From contig JAQGDQ010000369.1 in assembly GCA_030141605.1 (NCBI GenBank), forward strand, positions 1-64,000: a stretch of DNA of 64,000 bases, read 5' to 3'. The DNA is from Tubiluchus corallicola. Its lineage: Eukaryota > Priapulida > Priapulimorpha > Priapulimorphida > Tubiluchidae. Of this stretch, positions 25,981 to 40,900 are shown piece after piece (within the stretch, counting starts at the first letter, position 1; every line of letters starts with the position of its first letter). A program made the position numbers and the translations under genes. Below the pieces are notes generated by a model that worked only from the letters and a program-made list of their open reading frames with translations, ran no database searches and was not told the DNA's origin.

Positions 25981-28900
25981 CTGGAACAGAGTTTAAACAA
26001 ATGCGTGTTTGAACAAGCGATTGTGAAGGTTTACAGAGTCAGGTTTTTATGCTTCAAATGATCAGAGAAGAATGAAGAATGAAGGACATGCAGAGGAAAT
26101 GGAAAGCTTTGCATGTGGCTCATTTTATTTCTTAAGCTCATATTATTAAGATCGTATTGTCATACATTTAATGCTTAAGCTCATATTATTAAGATCGTAT
26201 TGTCATACTTTTAATGCTTAAGCTCATATTATTCAGATCGCATTGTCATACTTTTAATGCTTAAGCTCATATTATTCAGATCGCATTGTCATACTTTTAA
26301 TGCTTAAGCTCATATTATTCAGATCGTATTGTCATACTTTTAATGCTTAAGCTCATATTATTAAGATCATATTGTCATACATTTAATGCTTAAGCTCATA
26401 TTATTAAGATCGTATTGTCATACTTTTAATTCTTAAGCTCACATTATTAAGATCGCATTGTCATACTTTTAATTCTTAAGCTCATATTCTTATTCTCGTT
26501 TTACTTCTTAGTATGTGGCTCAATTTCTTAAACAGCTATTGGAATATATATATAGTCCATACCTTCAGTTGGCTTAATCGAATACAGTTTACACGCCATG
26601 TAATCTTTCAGTGAGGCGTACTGCTTCCTGAGTTTTAGTGTTTTGTAAATCATCCTAATTCTTTCTATGCCTGGCTGTATCATTTTGATCTTGCAGGTGG
26701 TTTCGTAGTCATAGCAACAGTCTCCGTACCAGTGACACATATCGTCGCAGCTGCAGTGAGAAGACGAGACTTGACCACATCGATATAAGCAGCTATGCAT
26801 GGACTCAATTCCTTTGCGTATGCCACTTCCATAACAATCATCAAAGACGAAGTGTGCCTCTAACTCCTTGCCTAGAAGCCGGGGTGCAAATGATCTTATT
26901 AGACATGTGTTATGTCAATGAACGTCAAGATTGATAATTGAAAAAAATGTTGACAGCTGCACTAAGTTGAAAAAAATTTTGACAGCTGCACTAAGAAATT
27001 GAGGTGGAAATGATCTTATTAGACATCTGTTATATCAATGAATGTCAAGATCGATAGTTGAAAAAAATGTTGACAGCTGCACTAAGAAATGATACATTTA
27101 TAATAGAGCACTATTACAGTAAACTCCGCTCATCTCAAAATCGCATAACTCAAATTTTTGCCTTTCTCAAAGAATTTCGGCAGAATGGATGAAATCATTT
27201 TTATCACAAAAAACACTGCGTAACTGAAAGTATGTAACTCAAAATTAGTACTAGCTGAAATAAAAAATTGTGGTCCATTTAATCAAAATATTGCCTGACT
27301 CAAATCTATGCACAAACTGAACTACAGTACATAAGACAGGGGTAGCCCCACTGTCATATTGTTTAATAGTGTTGTGAAATGGTCAAGATCGTCCAAAGTT
27401 TTTTTGCAGTTGGATTTGAGTCACACGGAGTTTACTGTAGTTACTACAATTCCATATACTGTCTTTTTGAGTCAATAATATTGACTATAGTAGCACAAAC
27501 TTGTGTCATAAAACTAATCTTACAGGAAATTCAGTTCTTTCTTTAAAGACTTGTTTCTTGTAATATGACAACTTTACTGTAGCTGCAGATTTCTTATACG
27601 CAATTCTGAAATAGCTTTACGTATCAACTTGTTCACTAAACTTTTTGGAAAAGTCGTGTTGCATGAAAGCTTTCTTGGAAACATTTTTGATAACTTTTAT
27701 TAAAAAAGCTTAAACAGTAGGCTATTGGCTAGACGTTGTCTATTTGGCATTTCATTCTAGTTGGTTTATTACCCAGATGTTACGGCTCAAATCTCCAACA
27801 AGCCTGTAATAAGTTTCTAGAGTTATAACAGTATAGTAACATTTCTACTGCTACTATTAGCACTGGTTTTTAACAAGAGTCTTAGAGAAAATGAAATGTT
27901 CAAGTTCCTGTTTAGTTTTAGTCACTTAGGAGCAGTCCTTAATTCTGCACAACTTGGATTGTAAATCTGTTAAACCAGTCAGGATTTCTGCGTTTTCTCA
28001 CTTGTTACATGTAACTGTGATCTAACAACCATCGGGTCTTGTAAGCTTCTTAACTAACTAGCGGTAGATTCATCTGACTTGTTGAACCACTCGTAGGTTT
28101 AAAGCAAAACCAATCTTGAACTGCATGTCAAAACAATCTACTCTTTAAAATATTGAAAGGAAACAATATTTTTTCAAAAGTGACTTACGTGAAAGAATTA
28201 TTACCACACAAACACAATTTCGCATTCTCTAGTTAGACGAGCACTAGCACCTACATTTCAGAAACAAATTACACAAAAAGAGGTACTGTACCTCACAGTT
28301 CAGAAGTGTTCAGATATGACATAGTACACACATTCCAGAGCTCATGTGTGAGGACAACGGTAAACTTGAAAGTTGAATTTTAAATATAAAGTTTGCAGAG
28401 TTTTTGTATATCACACTGAATGTCATGCAGTAACACTGAACTTAATTTTTCCTTTAGCAATTACATGTAGCATGCTCATGGAATGTTTGTGCTATTGAAA
28501 ATTGTGTTCAATTATGGTCATTAGCTGGGCTTTTCTTGTTAATTAAGTCCATTATTTAATTATCAGACATGCTTTATTACAGGTGTTAAAATGTATTTTT
28601 TTTTCTTACAGTACATCAAAATGTGGTATGATATAAAGAGTCATCCTGTTTTCCTTTAATGCATTACTGATAAGACTATACTAACCCATAAGTTGACATT
28701 TTTCTTCTTCTTCATCCGAGGAATCCTGGCAGTGCGCCACACCATCACACACTTGTCTTAGTGCAATACAGTACACCTCATCCTGACATCTGAACGGCTT
28801 TTCCATTGGGCAGTATGTCCATTCTGTGTCACAGCAATATGCAATATAATATTTTTGACTACTTAATTTACTCCAAAAGGAACTGTAAGCCACTTTTTAT

Positions 28901-31900
28901 AGTGTTGGCCAGTATAGCCATCTTGGTAGCACATCACATTGTTGAATACTGAATTCATTGCGGCAGTGTAAATCTACAGCTTGAAGGGAGGCTTGCATTT
29001 GTTTTTGTAAGGTATACACTACGTGTTATTCTAAAATGTAAATTTATGATAAATTTAGTAAGGCAGGGTGACTGTTTATGTTGTAAGTGGTTTTCAGTGC
29101 TCATCTTATGCAGCAAACAAATACAAAAACATTTTATGCATGCTACGTGTCTAAACCAGACTCAACGTTTGTGAAGAGGACAGTTGTGCAATGGCTTTTA
29201 ACACAGAATTTTATTTGTATCTTTGAAATGGTCACAAATTAATGGACTTTTGACTACATTAATCTATGCCACAGAACTACACAAACCATAAAAGCATAAG
29301 AAAATGTTTTGTTCGGGTCACACGTTTACGTTAGAAAGAGAAGCTATTTTCCACTCACCTGGACAGTTGAGTTCATCTTCTCTGCTCAAACAATCACTGA
29401 TACCATCACACAGGTGAGTTTCAGTTATGCACTCCGTAGTGTCACATGTCATTTCATATGGTGCGCATTTTGTGCCATTCCCAGACTGTTCTTCACTCAC
29501 TGCCCAACAGATGGAGACACACGGCTTTTATTAGATTGTTCCCGATTTATACTTATCGAGGCAAGATGGCGGTAGTGTAGTAAGAAGTAGAAATGAATCC
29601 AGGTAAAAAAAAACTACAGAAACAGGTTCAGGGCAAATAACCCTAGGCAAAATTTGGCCAGGTCAGGCGAAAGGCTATCAAGCAATAATTAAGCTGTAAA
29701 AATTTAAATTATAAGATTAATATGTATAAAAATTTCTTAGTTTTTCTTTATGCTAAGTGAAAAGAAGATCTACAACAGTAAATCACAATTTTTGTATTAC
29801 AGGTACTTAAAAACATTCATAGTTAAAACACCACAACTTTATTAAAACTTTTAATTTACATAGTTAAATTTCATGCCGGACGTTTCGACAGAGCTACTAC
29901 TGTCGTCATCAGTGGTAAATTTTTACAAACATACAAGCAGTTTATATAGGCAGAGCCTACAGTGCAGAATGTTTTGCACTAATTATGTATTTAACAGAAG
30001 CCAAGTAGGTAATAAATAAGCAGACCAGTAAAGAAATTAATACAGTAAGTTATGCACTAATTAGCAGTAGCTCTGTCGAAACGTTTGACAAGATTTTTAA
30101 TTATGTAAATTGAAAGTTTTAATAAAGTTGTGGTGTTTTAACTATAAATCACAAATTAGTTCGGACAGTTTTTTTCAGTTGTTGAAAATATAGTCAAGTT
30201 TATACCCGTACCTTCAGTGCATACAATTTCATCATTGATTTGGCTACAAAACACCATAGGCATGTTAAAGTTAATCACAGTGCCTTCACACGAGCCACCA
30301 TTGCTGCAGTTTTCCATTTCTCCTGTTTCATTAAGCTCATTTTGGCTAGAATCTGTAATGGGAACGACCTAACAATCCAACTACTATTTTGCACGTATAT
30401 AAACTACAACACAGATAAACACATTCGTCTAATTTGCATTGAAAATGATAGACAAATAGAGTACTTGCTGTAAATTCTATGATAGTGACACAAAATTTAT
30501 TTCGATGTATTTTTTTTACTTGTTGTCTGAAATCTGTTGTGTCAGAGAAGGTGAGATAGGCTTTTGAGTGTCTTCAGTGATGGCTTTTTTATTATAAAGG
30601 TATTATAGAAGGGTTGGGAGGAGCTGGATAAAGTTGGCGAAAATTAATTCCGCCATAAATTAACGTTTTATCGGAAATTGAAATTGTCTTAAACGGAAAT
30701 AGAAATTTATTATGAGCGTGTTGTAGTCTACTGTGGGTGTTGAAAACGGCAAATAAAAGATGTAGAATTACTTTATATTTAAATTTATATTTTGTATGCT
30801 GTAGTGTAGACCTTGTGGGCTGCTTCAAAATAATTAGTGGAAATACTGTTCTGGCTGTGGCAGACTTTTTTCCAGGCCTCCGAGTACTTCGTGGTCACGT
30901 GTCTAAGTTCTAAGTTATTTGTGCAGCCGACTAGAACCAACATCAGATCACACTTCTTTGGGCATCGTGTAGTTCAACCATGGAATCATCTTTCATCATC
31001 AACCAGCTGGAACCAACATCAGATCACGCTTCTTTGGGCATCGTGTAGTTAAACCATGGAATCATCTTTCATCATCAACCAGCTAGAACCAACATCAGAT
31101 CACACTTCTTTGGGCATCGTGTAGTTCAACCATGGAATCATCTTTCATCATCAACCAGCTGGAACCAACATCAGATCACGCTTCTTTGGGCATCGTGTAG
31201 TTCAACCATGGAATCATCTTTCATCATCAACCAGCTGGAACCAACATCAGATCACACTTCTTTGGGCATCGTGTAGTTCAACCATGGAATCATCTTTCAT
31301 CATCAACCAGCTGGAACCAACATCAGATCACACTTCTTTGGACATCGTGTAGTTCAACCATGGGATTACCCTTCGTCATCAATCATCAGTGCTTCATCTG
31401 TTTGCAGTTTCAAAAAGCCATACGAGAGAGGACCGTTTATAGATAGTTACCGTCTAGGTCCGTATTTCTTTGGATAAGGTATTCATGACTAGACAATAAC
31501 ATTATTATCAAATTATTACATCACGAAAACAATGCACACATACAATGAGAAATGAATGATAAATAAACTGCATAAAACAGAATTAGTAAAACTGACGAAC
31601 TGCAAGCAGTCAAAACTGAAAGTAATTACTGTAATAATCTAGCACTCATTGAAACTAACAATTATTCTAAATAAAAAAACATATTATATCAAACGTGAGC
31701 AAAACATTGTACAGACGTTCAGCTATACCAAGGCAAAGTTTGCTTACAAACAGGTACTTACAAGCTAAGTCATTCATTCGTTTATGACAGGAGGAAATTT
31801 AGACCTAACCAAACGACTAATCGTGATATGACGGAGTCTGCAATTAATGCAGCTTCTAACATTTCATGACATCTGTCTTTGGGTAATTTTAAGAGAATAG

Positions 31901-34900
31901 CTTAAAACGTTTTGGCACACACACCTTAGTGTTTGTGACATCAGTGTTACGGGGTAAAACTCAATAATTCCGTTACTATTTTCTTATAATTTTGTAATCA
32001 AAACTTCGACACATTTTTTGTCCCACCTGATAACAGCAGTTGTGCACAATTATAGCGAAACATGCGCCTCATTGTAGGAAATTGTGCTGATTGTATGTGC
32101 TGTTGTTTAATCATGTTTACTTGTTCGTTTTGTCGATCTGTCATTCATCGGCTTAATGAAACCTTTCGTTAAACCGTCGTTCATTTGTTTGTTTATTTTC
32201 TCTCATTTATTTTCCTCACTCATTTATTCTTTCACTTATTAATTTGTATTTGTTCATTAATTCGTTTACGTGCTCATATTTTCATTTCTCAATTCATTCG
32301 TCAGTTATCTCATTCAATCATTTGTCCGTTCATTTATCCATTCACTCCTTGATTTATTTATTTAATTATTTGTTTGCTTTATCACGTATTCGTTCATTTA
32401 TCCATTCATTCAATCATTCGTTTGTTTATTTGCTGACGCATTCATTTATAAGTTCATTACTTATTTATTTTTTTCACCTGTTCATTCATTCATCTGTTTA
32501 TTTAATCGTTCTTTTACTCACTCGTTCATTCATTCGCTCATTATTTATTTATTGTACAATTTTATTACCCCATCAGATCAACCGAATAGTTATGTCAAAC
32601 ACGTAACAAAAACAAACATACGATGTACGTTGTACCAGAACTTCAGAACATAAACACACGATGTACATTATACCAGTACTACAGAACATAAACACACGAT
32701 GTACGTTATACCAGTACTTCAGAACATAAACATGCGATGTACATTATATTAGTACTACAGAACATAAACATACGATGTACGTTATACCAGTACTTCAGAA
32801 CATAAACATGCAGTGTACATTATACCAGTACTGCAAGAAATAAATATACGATGTACTTTATACCAGTACTACAGAACATAAATATACGATGTACGTCATA
32901 CCAGTACTACAGAACATAAACATACGATGTACATTATACCAGTACTACAGAACATAAACACGCGGTGTACATTATACCAGTACTACAGGACATAAATATA
33001 CGACGTGCATTAGTACTATAAACGTACGATGTGCGTTATACCAGTACTAGAGAACATAAACGTGCGATGTACATTGTACTAGTACTATTGAACATAAACA
33101 TACGATGTACGTTATATTATACTAGTACTACAGAACATAAACATGCGATGTACATTATACCAGTAATGCAGAACGTAACAGTTTCTTTAGCTGAGAAACA
33201 TTAAGAACATTAAACAGTTAAAAATACAAGTAGGTTAGTGTTAAATTTTTTTGTTTATTCATGGGTTCATTCATTCATTCATTCGTTATATTTATTTATT
33301 TATTTACGTGTTCTTTCAGTCATTCGCGAAATTCTACTACAACTCACAATAAACCAATCTCTTTTCATTTATTTCTGCGTTTGTTAAAACTCAATAGAAA
33401 GCAATTTCTCGTCAAAATGAATGATTTATCAACGCACCATAGTTACAGTCATTTTCAAGGTCAATGCAGGTGTCATTGCACATCTGATATCCAGGTGGAC
33501 AATGTGTGATGACGTCACCATCAGGAATGTTGTTTGCATCAAAATCTTTTACGGGATGTACATCTAAAGTAAAATTTGTAATAAATTTCTTAAATTTGGT
33601 AGAATTCCGTGTTTATCTCACATCTGCAATTTCATAAGCTTTTCTACAAGTATCTTATCCAGGTGCAGATCTGTGGACACTTTTTTCTAAATTGTTTAAC
33701 TATATGATACCAAGAAATAATAATTATGTTTAACAAGCTTATTGCTTTATATAGTATATAGTATCTAGTTTCTTTATTTAGTATCTAATGCTTTATATAG
33801 TAACATTGACATTAGAAATTTAGCAGTGAGAAATACTGTAAATTTGTTACTATGCGGAGATGAAAATCTTAGTTACGTAGATAATTGTTAAATTTTTGAT
33901 TGTGTACAGTTGTTTTAAATAATCAATTGATTAATTTATATTGTGAAGATGCCTGTTTAATCACCGATAAACAAGTTTAGTGCAGGGACTAAATATTGAA
34001 ATGTTCATTATTTGCTTTAGTATCTACTTACACCAAGTAACTATGACAACTTTGTAAATATATAAATTAAATTAAATTAAAATAAATATCTGTGGAAGGG
34101 CTTTACCAGAATATGAAGTATAATATTTTGAAACGGTACAGTAAAACAGTGGAAACTTCTTAGTTACATTCGGACTACATCAATGAGGGTGTGGAGGGCT
34201 TCTGGCAGAAACAACTTGCTGGAAGCAAGTGGTCACCCATTATGCTCACGGGATTGGTGTTGCTTCACTTCTGCCATTATTACAGACACTATGACCACTT
34301 AGCTATTTTCTTCAGGCAAAATAAATATGGAACAGATTAGTAAAGCCGTGTGTCACATTTTTGCAGCCTGTTTGCAAGTACGTTTGTAGCGGGTTGTTGT
34401 CTTTTACACATTATATAAATGCCAGTCCTGCTACAGGCTTAGAAATTTAGCTATGTCAAACAACAGCCTCGTCCAGTTATTCTACCATTTTTGTGATCAT
34501 CTAACGATTAGTTTACTTCAAATTACCTGTATGACAAGTAATTACCTGTATAATTACCTGTATGACAAGTTTGAGGAAGCTCGTCAGAAGCATCCCTGCA
34601 GTGCACGTATTCATCACACACCTGGTGATCAAACAAACACACCTTTGTATCGTTACAGCGAAATGTGTCTCCTTCCTCGCAAGGCTTCTCGGCTGAAACA
34701 TGTACATTAAGCTGTGGTTAATTATACAATATTCCAGCAAAGTTGCATCTGGCAGTGAAAACCAAGTGGTTGTGACAGTACTGACCCTAGTTGATTATGA
34801 ATTACTGATTATCATCTATATCCTCAAGCAAGAACATACACTAAGACAGTATGGGAAATAAAGCCAGAAAGAACGTGCAGTTAACCTCCTATCCATTTAC

Positions 34901-37900
34901 TGAGCAACACCACGACTGCTTAACTTCGCCCCTAAGCACACACAGTTTGCATGACTTTTTCTAGCCAACTCGTTTACAAGGTCGCTTTATTTGTCTTTTA
35001 AGAAATTTGAGGAATGTAGCCGTACGTTTCCTTGCGAAGGCGTAAAATATGGAAGCCCAAAGGGTACTCGTAAATCATGGACAGTCAGGCTCATTACTGT
35101 AGTGTGTACTAATGGACTGTTCTAGAAATGCTACGAGAAAAGAACCCTTGTATAAGACAAATAAACGCAGACATGTATCCGTCATCAAGGGGTTCATTCA
35201 CAACTGTTTTCATGAACACGATAGGGGTAAAATGAAAGGAGAGAGGTTTGGTTACGTTTTCAAGTGGGTTTTGTCAAAAATAGTATTGAATAGATAGCTA
35301 GCAAGCTTATTTGTTTATTCTCGCCACAAGTTTGTATTCTAAAAAAGATGATCGCCTCTAAAATTTCAAGGGAGGTGCGGTCAGTTGGTGAATAAAAGAT
35401 GGCTACATCCTATATTCTGTCACTTTCGGCTCCTGGAACTTTTTTAACTGTCAATTCAGCTTTGTTTTCTGATTACTATGGCAGTAAGGAGGCATTTTAG
35501 TCGTCGTTTCCGGGGAATGAACGTTACTATGGCACAAAGGAGGCATCTTAGTCATCGTTTCCGGGGAATGAACGTGACTATGGCAGTAAGGAGGCATCTT
35601 AGTCATCGTTTCCGGGGAACGAACGTTCCTATGGCAGTAAGGAGACATCTTAGTCATCGTTTCCGGGGAACGATCGTTACTATGGCAGTAAGGAGGCATC
35701 TTAGTCATCGTTTCCGGGGAACGAACGTTACTATGGCACAAAGGAGGCATCTTAGTCATCGTTTCCGGGGAACGAACGTTACTATGGCACAAAGGAGGTA
35801 CCTTAGTCATCGTTTCCGGGGAATGAACGTGACTATGGCAGTAAGGAGGCATCTTAGTCATCGTTTCCGAGGAACGAACGTTACTATGGCAGTAAGGAGG
35901 CATCTTAGTCATCGTTTCCGGGGAACGAACGTTACTATGGCAGTAAGGAGGCATCTTAGTCATCGTTTCCGGGGAACGAACGTTACTATGGCGGTAAGGA
36001 GGCATCTTAGTCATCGTTTCCGGGGAACGAACGTTACTATGGCAGTAAGGAGGCATCTTAGTCATCGTTTCCGGGGAACGAACGTTACTATTTCAGTAAG
36101 GAGGCATCTTAGTCATCGTTTCCGGGGAATGAACGTTACTATGGCAGTAAGGAGGCATCTTAGTCATATAGTAGATAACGACTTAATTGCACTGAATGGT
36201 TGAGTATAATGAGTGATTCTAATTAAGGCTACTCTTACTCTACGAATGAGAAAAGCTCCTGCCTTTTAAGTAGCTGGTAGGAATACACACATAGGGACTG
36301 GCCAGGCTGGATTAATAAACGCCGATCTCTTATTTGATTATTTAAATAAATAAATAAATATTATTTTAACAAGGTATTTCTTACGTTGTATTCCGTATTT
36401 TTAACGGCTTTATATTTAGACCTTACGTAATGATTGCAAGTAAGTTTGAAAAGTAAACTTATTTGCTAAAGAGCGTTGTGAAGCATTGAAAGGGAACTTT
36501 GTGAAGCATTGTAAAGGAGCATTGTGAAGCATTGTAAAGGAGCCTTGTGAAGTATTGTAGAGGAGCATTGTGAAGCATTGTAAAGGAGCGTTGTGAAGCA
36601 TTGTACAGGAGCATTGTGAAACATTGTAAAGGAACTTTGTGAAGCATTGTTTTTTTTAATTTATATTTCACCTTACACATTTACAATGGTTACATATACA
36701 ATATCTAGTGAAAGGGCCTACAATGGATATAATACAAATAAGAAATACTGCACAGGAAAAGCCTCAAACACTGTTCACCTATATACGAAGGTAAATGTGT
36801 TGCGGGCAGTCAAAAAGCAGGGCTTGTTAGATTGTCCCACACAGTGATAGGAAAAAAGTAACGGAAATAATCTGAAAATTTAAAGTGAATCGTGATAAAG
36901 AAAAGCATTAGTGCTTAAAATGGAATGATGTAATGAATGAAGCTCATATATGGGATCATTGTGAAGGAGCACTGTGAAGCCTTGTAAAGGATCATTGTGA
37001 AGCATAGTAGAGGAGCATTGTAAAGCATTGCAAAGGGGCATTGTGAAGCCTTGTAAAGGAGCACTGTGAAGCATTGTAAAGGATCACTGTGAAGCCTTGT
37101 AAAGGAGCATTGTGAAGCATTGTAAAGGATCACTGTGAAGCCTTGTAAAGGAGCATTGTGAAGCATAGTAGAGGAGCATTGTAAAGCATTGCAAAGGAGC
37201 ATTGTGAAGCCTTGTAAAGGAGCACTGTGAAGCATTGTAAAGGATCACTGTGAAGCCTTGTAAAGGAGCATTGTGAAGCATTGTAGAAGAGTGCATTAAA
37301 AGACCTTACAAAATGAGTTGTAGCCGGCAACTCAAGGAAGACAGGAGGCTGTGTTCCTCGATGTTTGTGCTTGTATATTCTATACTGTATAGAATGAATG
37401 CACAATTAAATGTGCAATTTTGTAAATAAAGACTGACATGCCCTCTCGACTGTTCACAAGGCAATAGGTCACGAGCCATACACCGACAACAATATTAAAC
37501 AACAATAAACAGCAGCTATGAACTCTTGCAAACTCACGTTCTTTTACTACAGGCTAATAATTCACAGACCAGTGTGTCGTTAGTAACATTATTATTAGTT
37601 TTCTTTATTGCTAAAATGTTACATACAACGAAGACATTAAACTGGATCATAATGACATGCAACCAGTTAATAGAAAAACTGTTAAAACCAATAGTGTCAT
37701 TATTAGTTCGCCTAAGCATTTAAATTAGCACAGTTAAAAACTAAATTAAAATTATATACAAGTCGATAGTCATGTTTGCTTATTGAACCACTATTACATA
37801 TTACACACATTACATTAATAAACATCTAATAAACAAAGCTAAGTTGTATATATTGTAGATAATTAATTAACTGTATTTAATCGTGAGATACAACTAACCG

Positions 37901-40900
37901 ACAATTGCTATATTGATTTATATGTTTATAAATGATTTATATGTATAATGCTTGATATTAAAAAACACTTGAGAGTTTGACGCCTAATATTAGCAAATGA
38001 CATACCAGAAACTATGTCCATTTAATTGTGAACTATTGTGGCATTTAATTCTGTAGTTCATGCTAACAAATCCGTATAATACGTTTATCCGGATAATCCG
38101 GATATTACTTATAACGAAACTCAATAGTACGATGATTTCATTATGCCGCTCCCATGATTATAATAAATCCTATGTAATCACATATGGCTATTACAAAACC
38201 CAGAAACAGTTGCAAGACTGTTTCTGATGTGGCCAGCTTTGTCTAGATGCTTTTCACCTGTTGCCACGGTGACCATAACTTAGTTGATAAACGTTGGCCC
38301 TGGGTGTGGACGTATACGAAATTAAGTACTTGGATTAAGAGTACAATTGTCAGTTGAAACTTAATGTATCCTACAGCAATTAATTAATTATTTAAATTTA
38401 CTTCAAAACTTAATAATGGATGTACACTGTACGTTTACTAGTACTCAGTAAAGTTAAATGATGTACAGCTAGACTTACGCTAACATACAAGCTTTTAATA
38501 TCAGTGATATATATAGAAAGATTGTTGACTTACAAAAGTAAGTTTGACATTCGGTGTTGCTGAGCTGCTTAATTCCATGGTTTGGTCCGCATTGTTCTAG
38601 TAATTCCAGTTCTAGAATGAGCACGTCAGCTAACAAACACAGACGTCGTTTATCGTAGCATTGTCCAGTGGTGGCGCATCGAGCTTGATATGTGGAAGAA
38701 CAGGCTACCTCAACTACAATGCGATACAGAAAGAATAAAGTAAGCACACGTACGTGACAACTTGGTCATTCACCTCGCCTCATCCCTTTCGTGAAAGAAT
38801 TTCCTTCTTGGGTAAGAATAAACTGTGACTCATATTACAAATGTTCATTTTTTACATTATATTATTATCATTACGACCGTGATCACAGCCATCATTTACC
38901 ATATTCAGCAACATTTGCCATCAACACCATCACCATCGTAATCATCATCATCATCACCATCACCATTATCATCATTATCACCACCACCATCATCTTCATC
39001 ATCATTATCATCATCGTCATCATCATATCGTCACCATCATCAACACCATCACCATCGTCATCGTCGTCATCATCATCACCATCATCCTCATTATCATTAT
39101 CACCATCATCATCATCATCGTTTACATGATCATCACCGTCAATCTTATTATTGTTCTAGAAAAGTGATTAAATTGTCTGTTACACTAACCGCAGTTCTCT
39201 AACTGTTCATCATACCAGTCGCCAGCATCATCACCATTATCATCATCATCATCATCAACATCATCATCGTTTACATGATCATCACCGTCAATGTTATTGC
39301 TTGGACATTTTTCCAAGCTTATATAGCAAAAGCCTTATTGCGCATTGACCTTGGTGTATTGCACCATCTGGCCAATCTTTACCTCCTGGACAGCGGTTAA
39401 TACTCTCGATTTCTAATTTTATGACTAATAATTACTGCCGCTGAAGTCCCTGAATTTAAGTCGCTTTTGATTTCTTCCGCACCGTCTGGGCAGTCTTACC
39501 CCCCGGACAGTGGATATTACTTCTGATTTCTAACTTAATGATCAATAAGCACTGACACTGAACCTTGCCGCTTTGACTTTACTTCCCCGACACGCGACAA
39601 ATGGTTACTTTTGACCTTCTTCCTTTTGTTTTCTAATCGGCATGCATGCTGCTAATAAACAGCGTCTCCTTGCATTCTACACCTGTCCTTTCACTATATT
39701 GCGACAACTCATTAGATTCAAGCCACACGCTGGGTGAGTTCCATATTCAATTTATATGAATTTCCTTAACAAAATCAGGGAGGAGCGAGTTTATCATCTG
39801 AATCTGATTCGTCTGATAAACTCATTGGATAAACTCAATTAATCATCAAATTTATTCATAACATTATTATTGTTCTAGAAAAGTGATTAAATTGTCTGTT
39901 ACACTAACCGCAGTTCTCTAACTTTTTATCATACCAGTCGCCAGCATCATCACCATTATCATCATCATCGTCAACATCATCATCGTTTACATGATCATCA
40001 CCGTCAATGTTATTATTGTTCTAGAAAAGTGATTAAATTGTCTGTTACACTAACCGCAGTTCTCTAACTTTTTATCATACCAGTCGCCAGCATCATCACC
40101 ATTATCATCATCATCATCATCTCCATCAACATCATCATCGTTTACATGATCATCACCGTCAATGTTATTATTGTTCTAGAAAAGTGATTAAATTGTCTGT
40201 TACACTAACCACAGTTCTCTAACTGTTCATCATACCAGTCGCCACAGTCATTATAGTAATCACACATGTCTTCCCTTCCAATACATCGGCCTGTGTTGGG
40301 ACATTTTACATATCCATCAGCACACGGTGTGGCCTCTGAAAATTAACGCAGGAGAATAACTATGTGAAATAAAAAATTGTTATGCATCTTTGATATAACG
40401 AGGCTTTCTTATTATTCAGATAATACAGAGTAATGTGATGAGGGAAGATTTCGGAATCGTAGTTACGTTTCATACGCCAAACGGTTCTGATGACGTCATC
40501 ACTCGTCATTCTACTGAAATCTAACTGGTTCTTGCTGGCACAGAATTTCAATGACGCTTCAAATAATACAAAGACCATGAAGGTAAAGTTTCAACATTCA
40601 TTGCACAGTGCACAGGTATATGCAGTCATACAGTAACTAAATTGAAAGACATAAGACTTTTCAGCAGAGCTCTTCAGTGTCTACTTCTGCAATTATATCA
40701 AAATATTAGGCAAAAGCACAAAACTAAAATTGCTGTTGAAAGCAGCTATGTTTGTTACTAACTCTGCTGAAAAGTCTTATGTCTTTCAATTTAGTTACTG
40801 TATGACTACATGTACCTGTGCACTGTGCAATGAATGTAGAAACTTTACCATCATGGTCATAGTATTATTTAAAGCATTATTGAAATCTAACCCTCTTGAG

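Noticed and set aside
35451-36203. 204- and 241-codon open frames on opposite strands
   Set aside because: Both are produced by the same 51-bp tandem array and lie in a receptor intron.
38791-39129. 112-codon Ile/Ser-rich frame
   Set aside because: It is translation of the ATC microsatellite.
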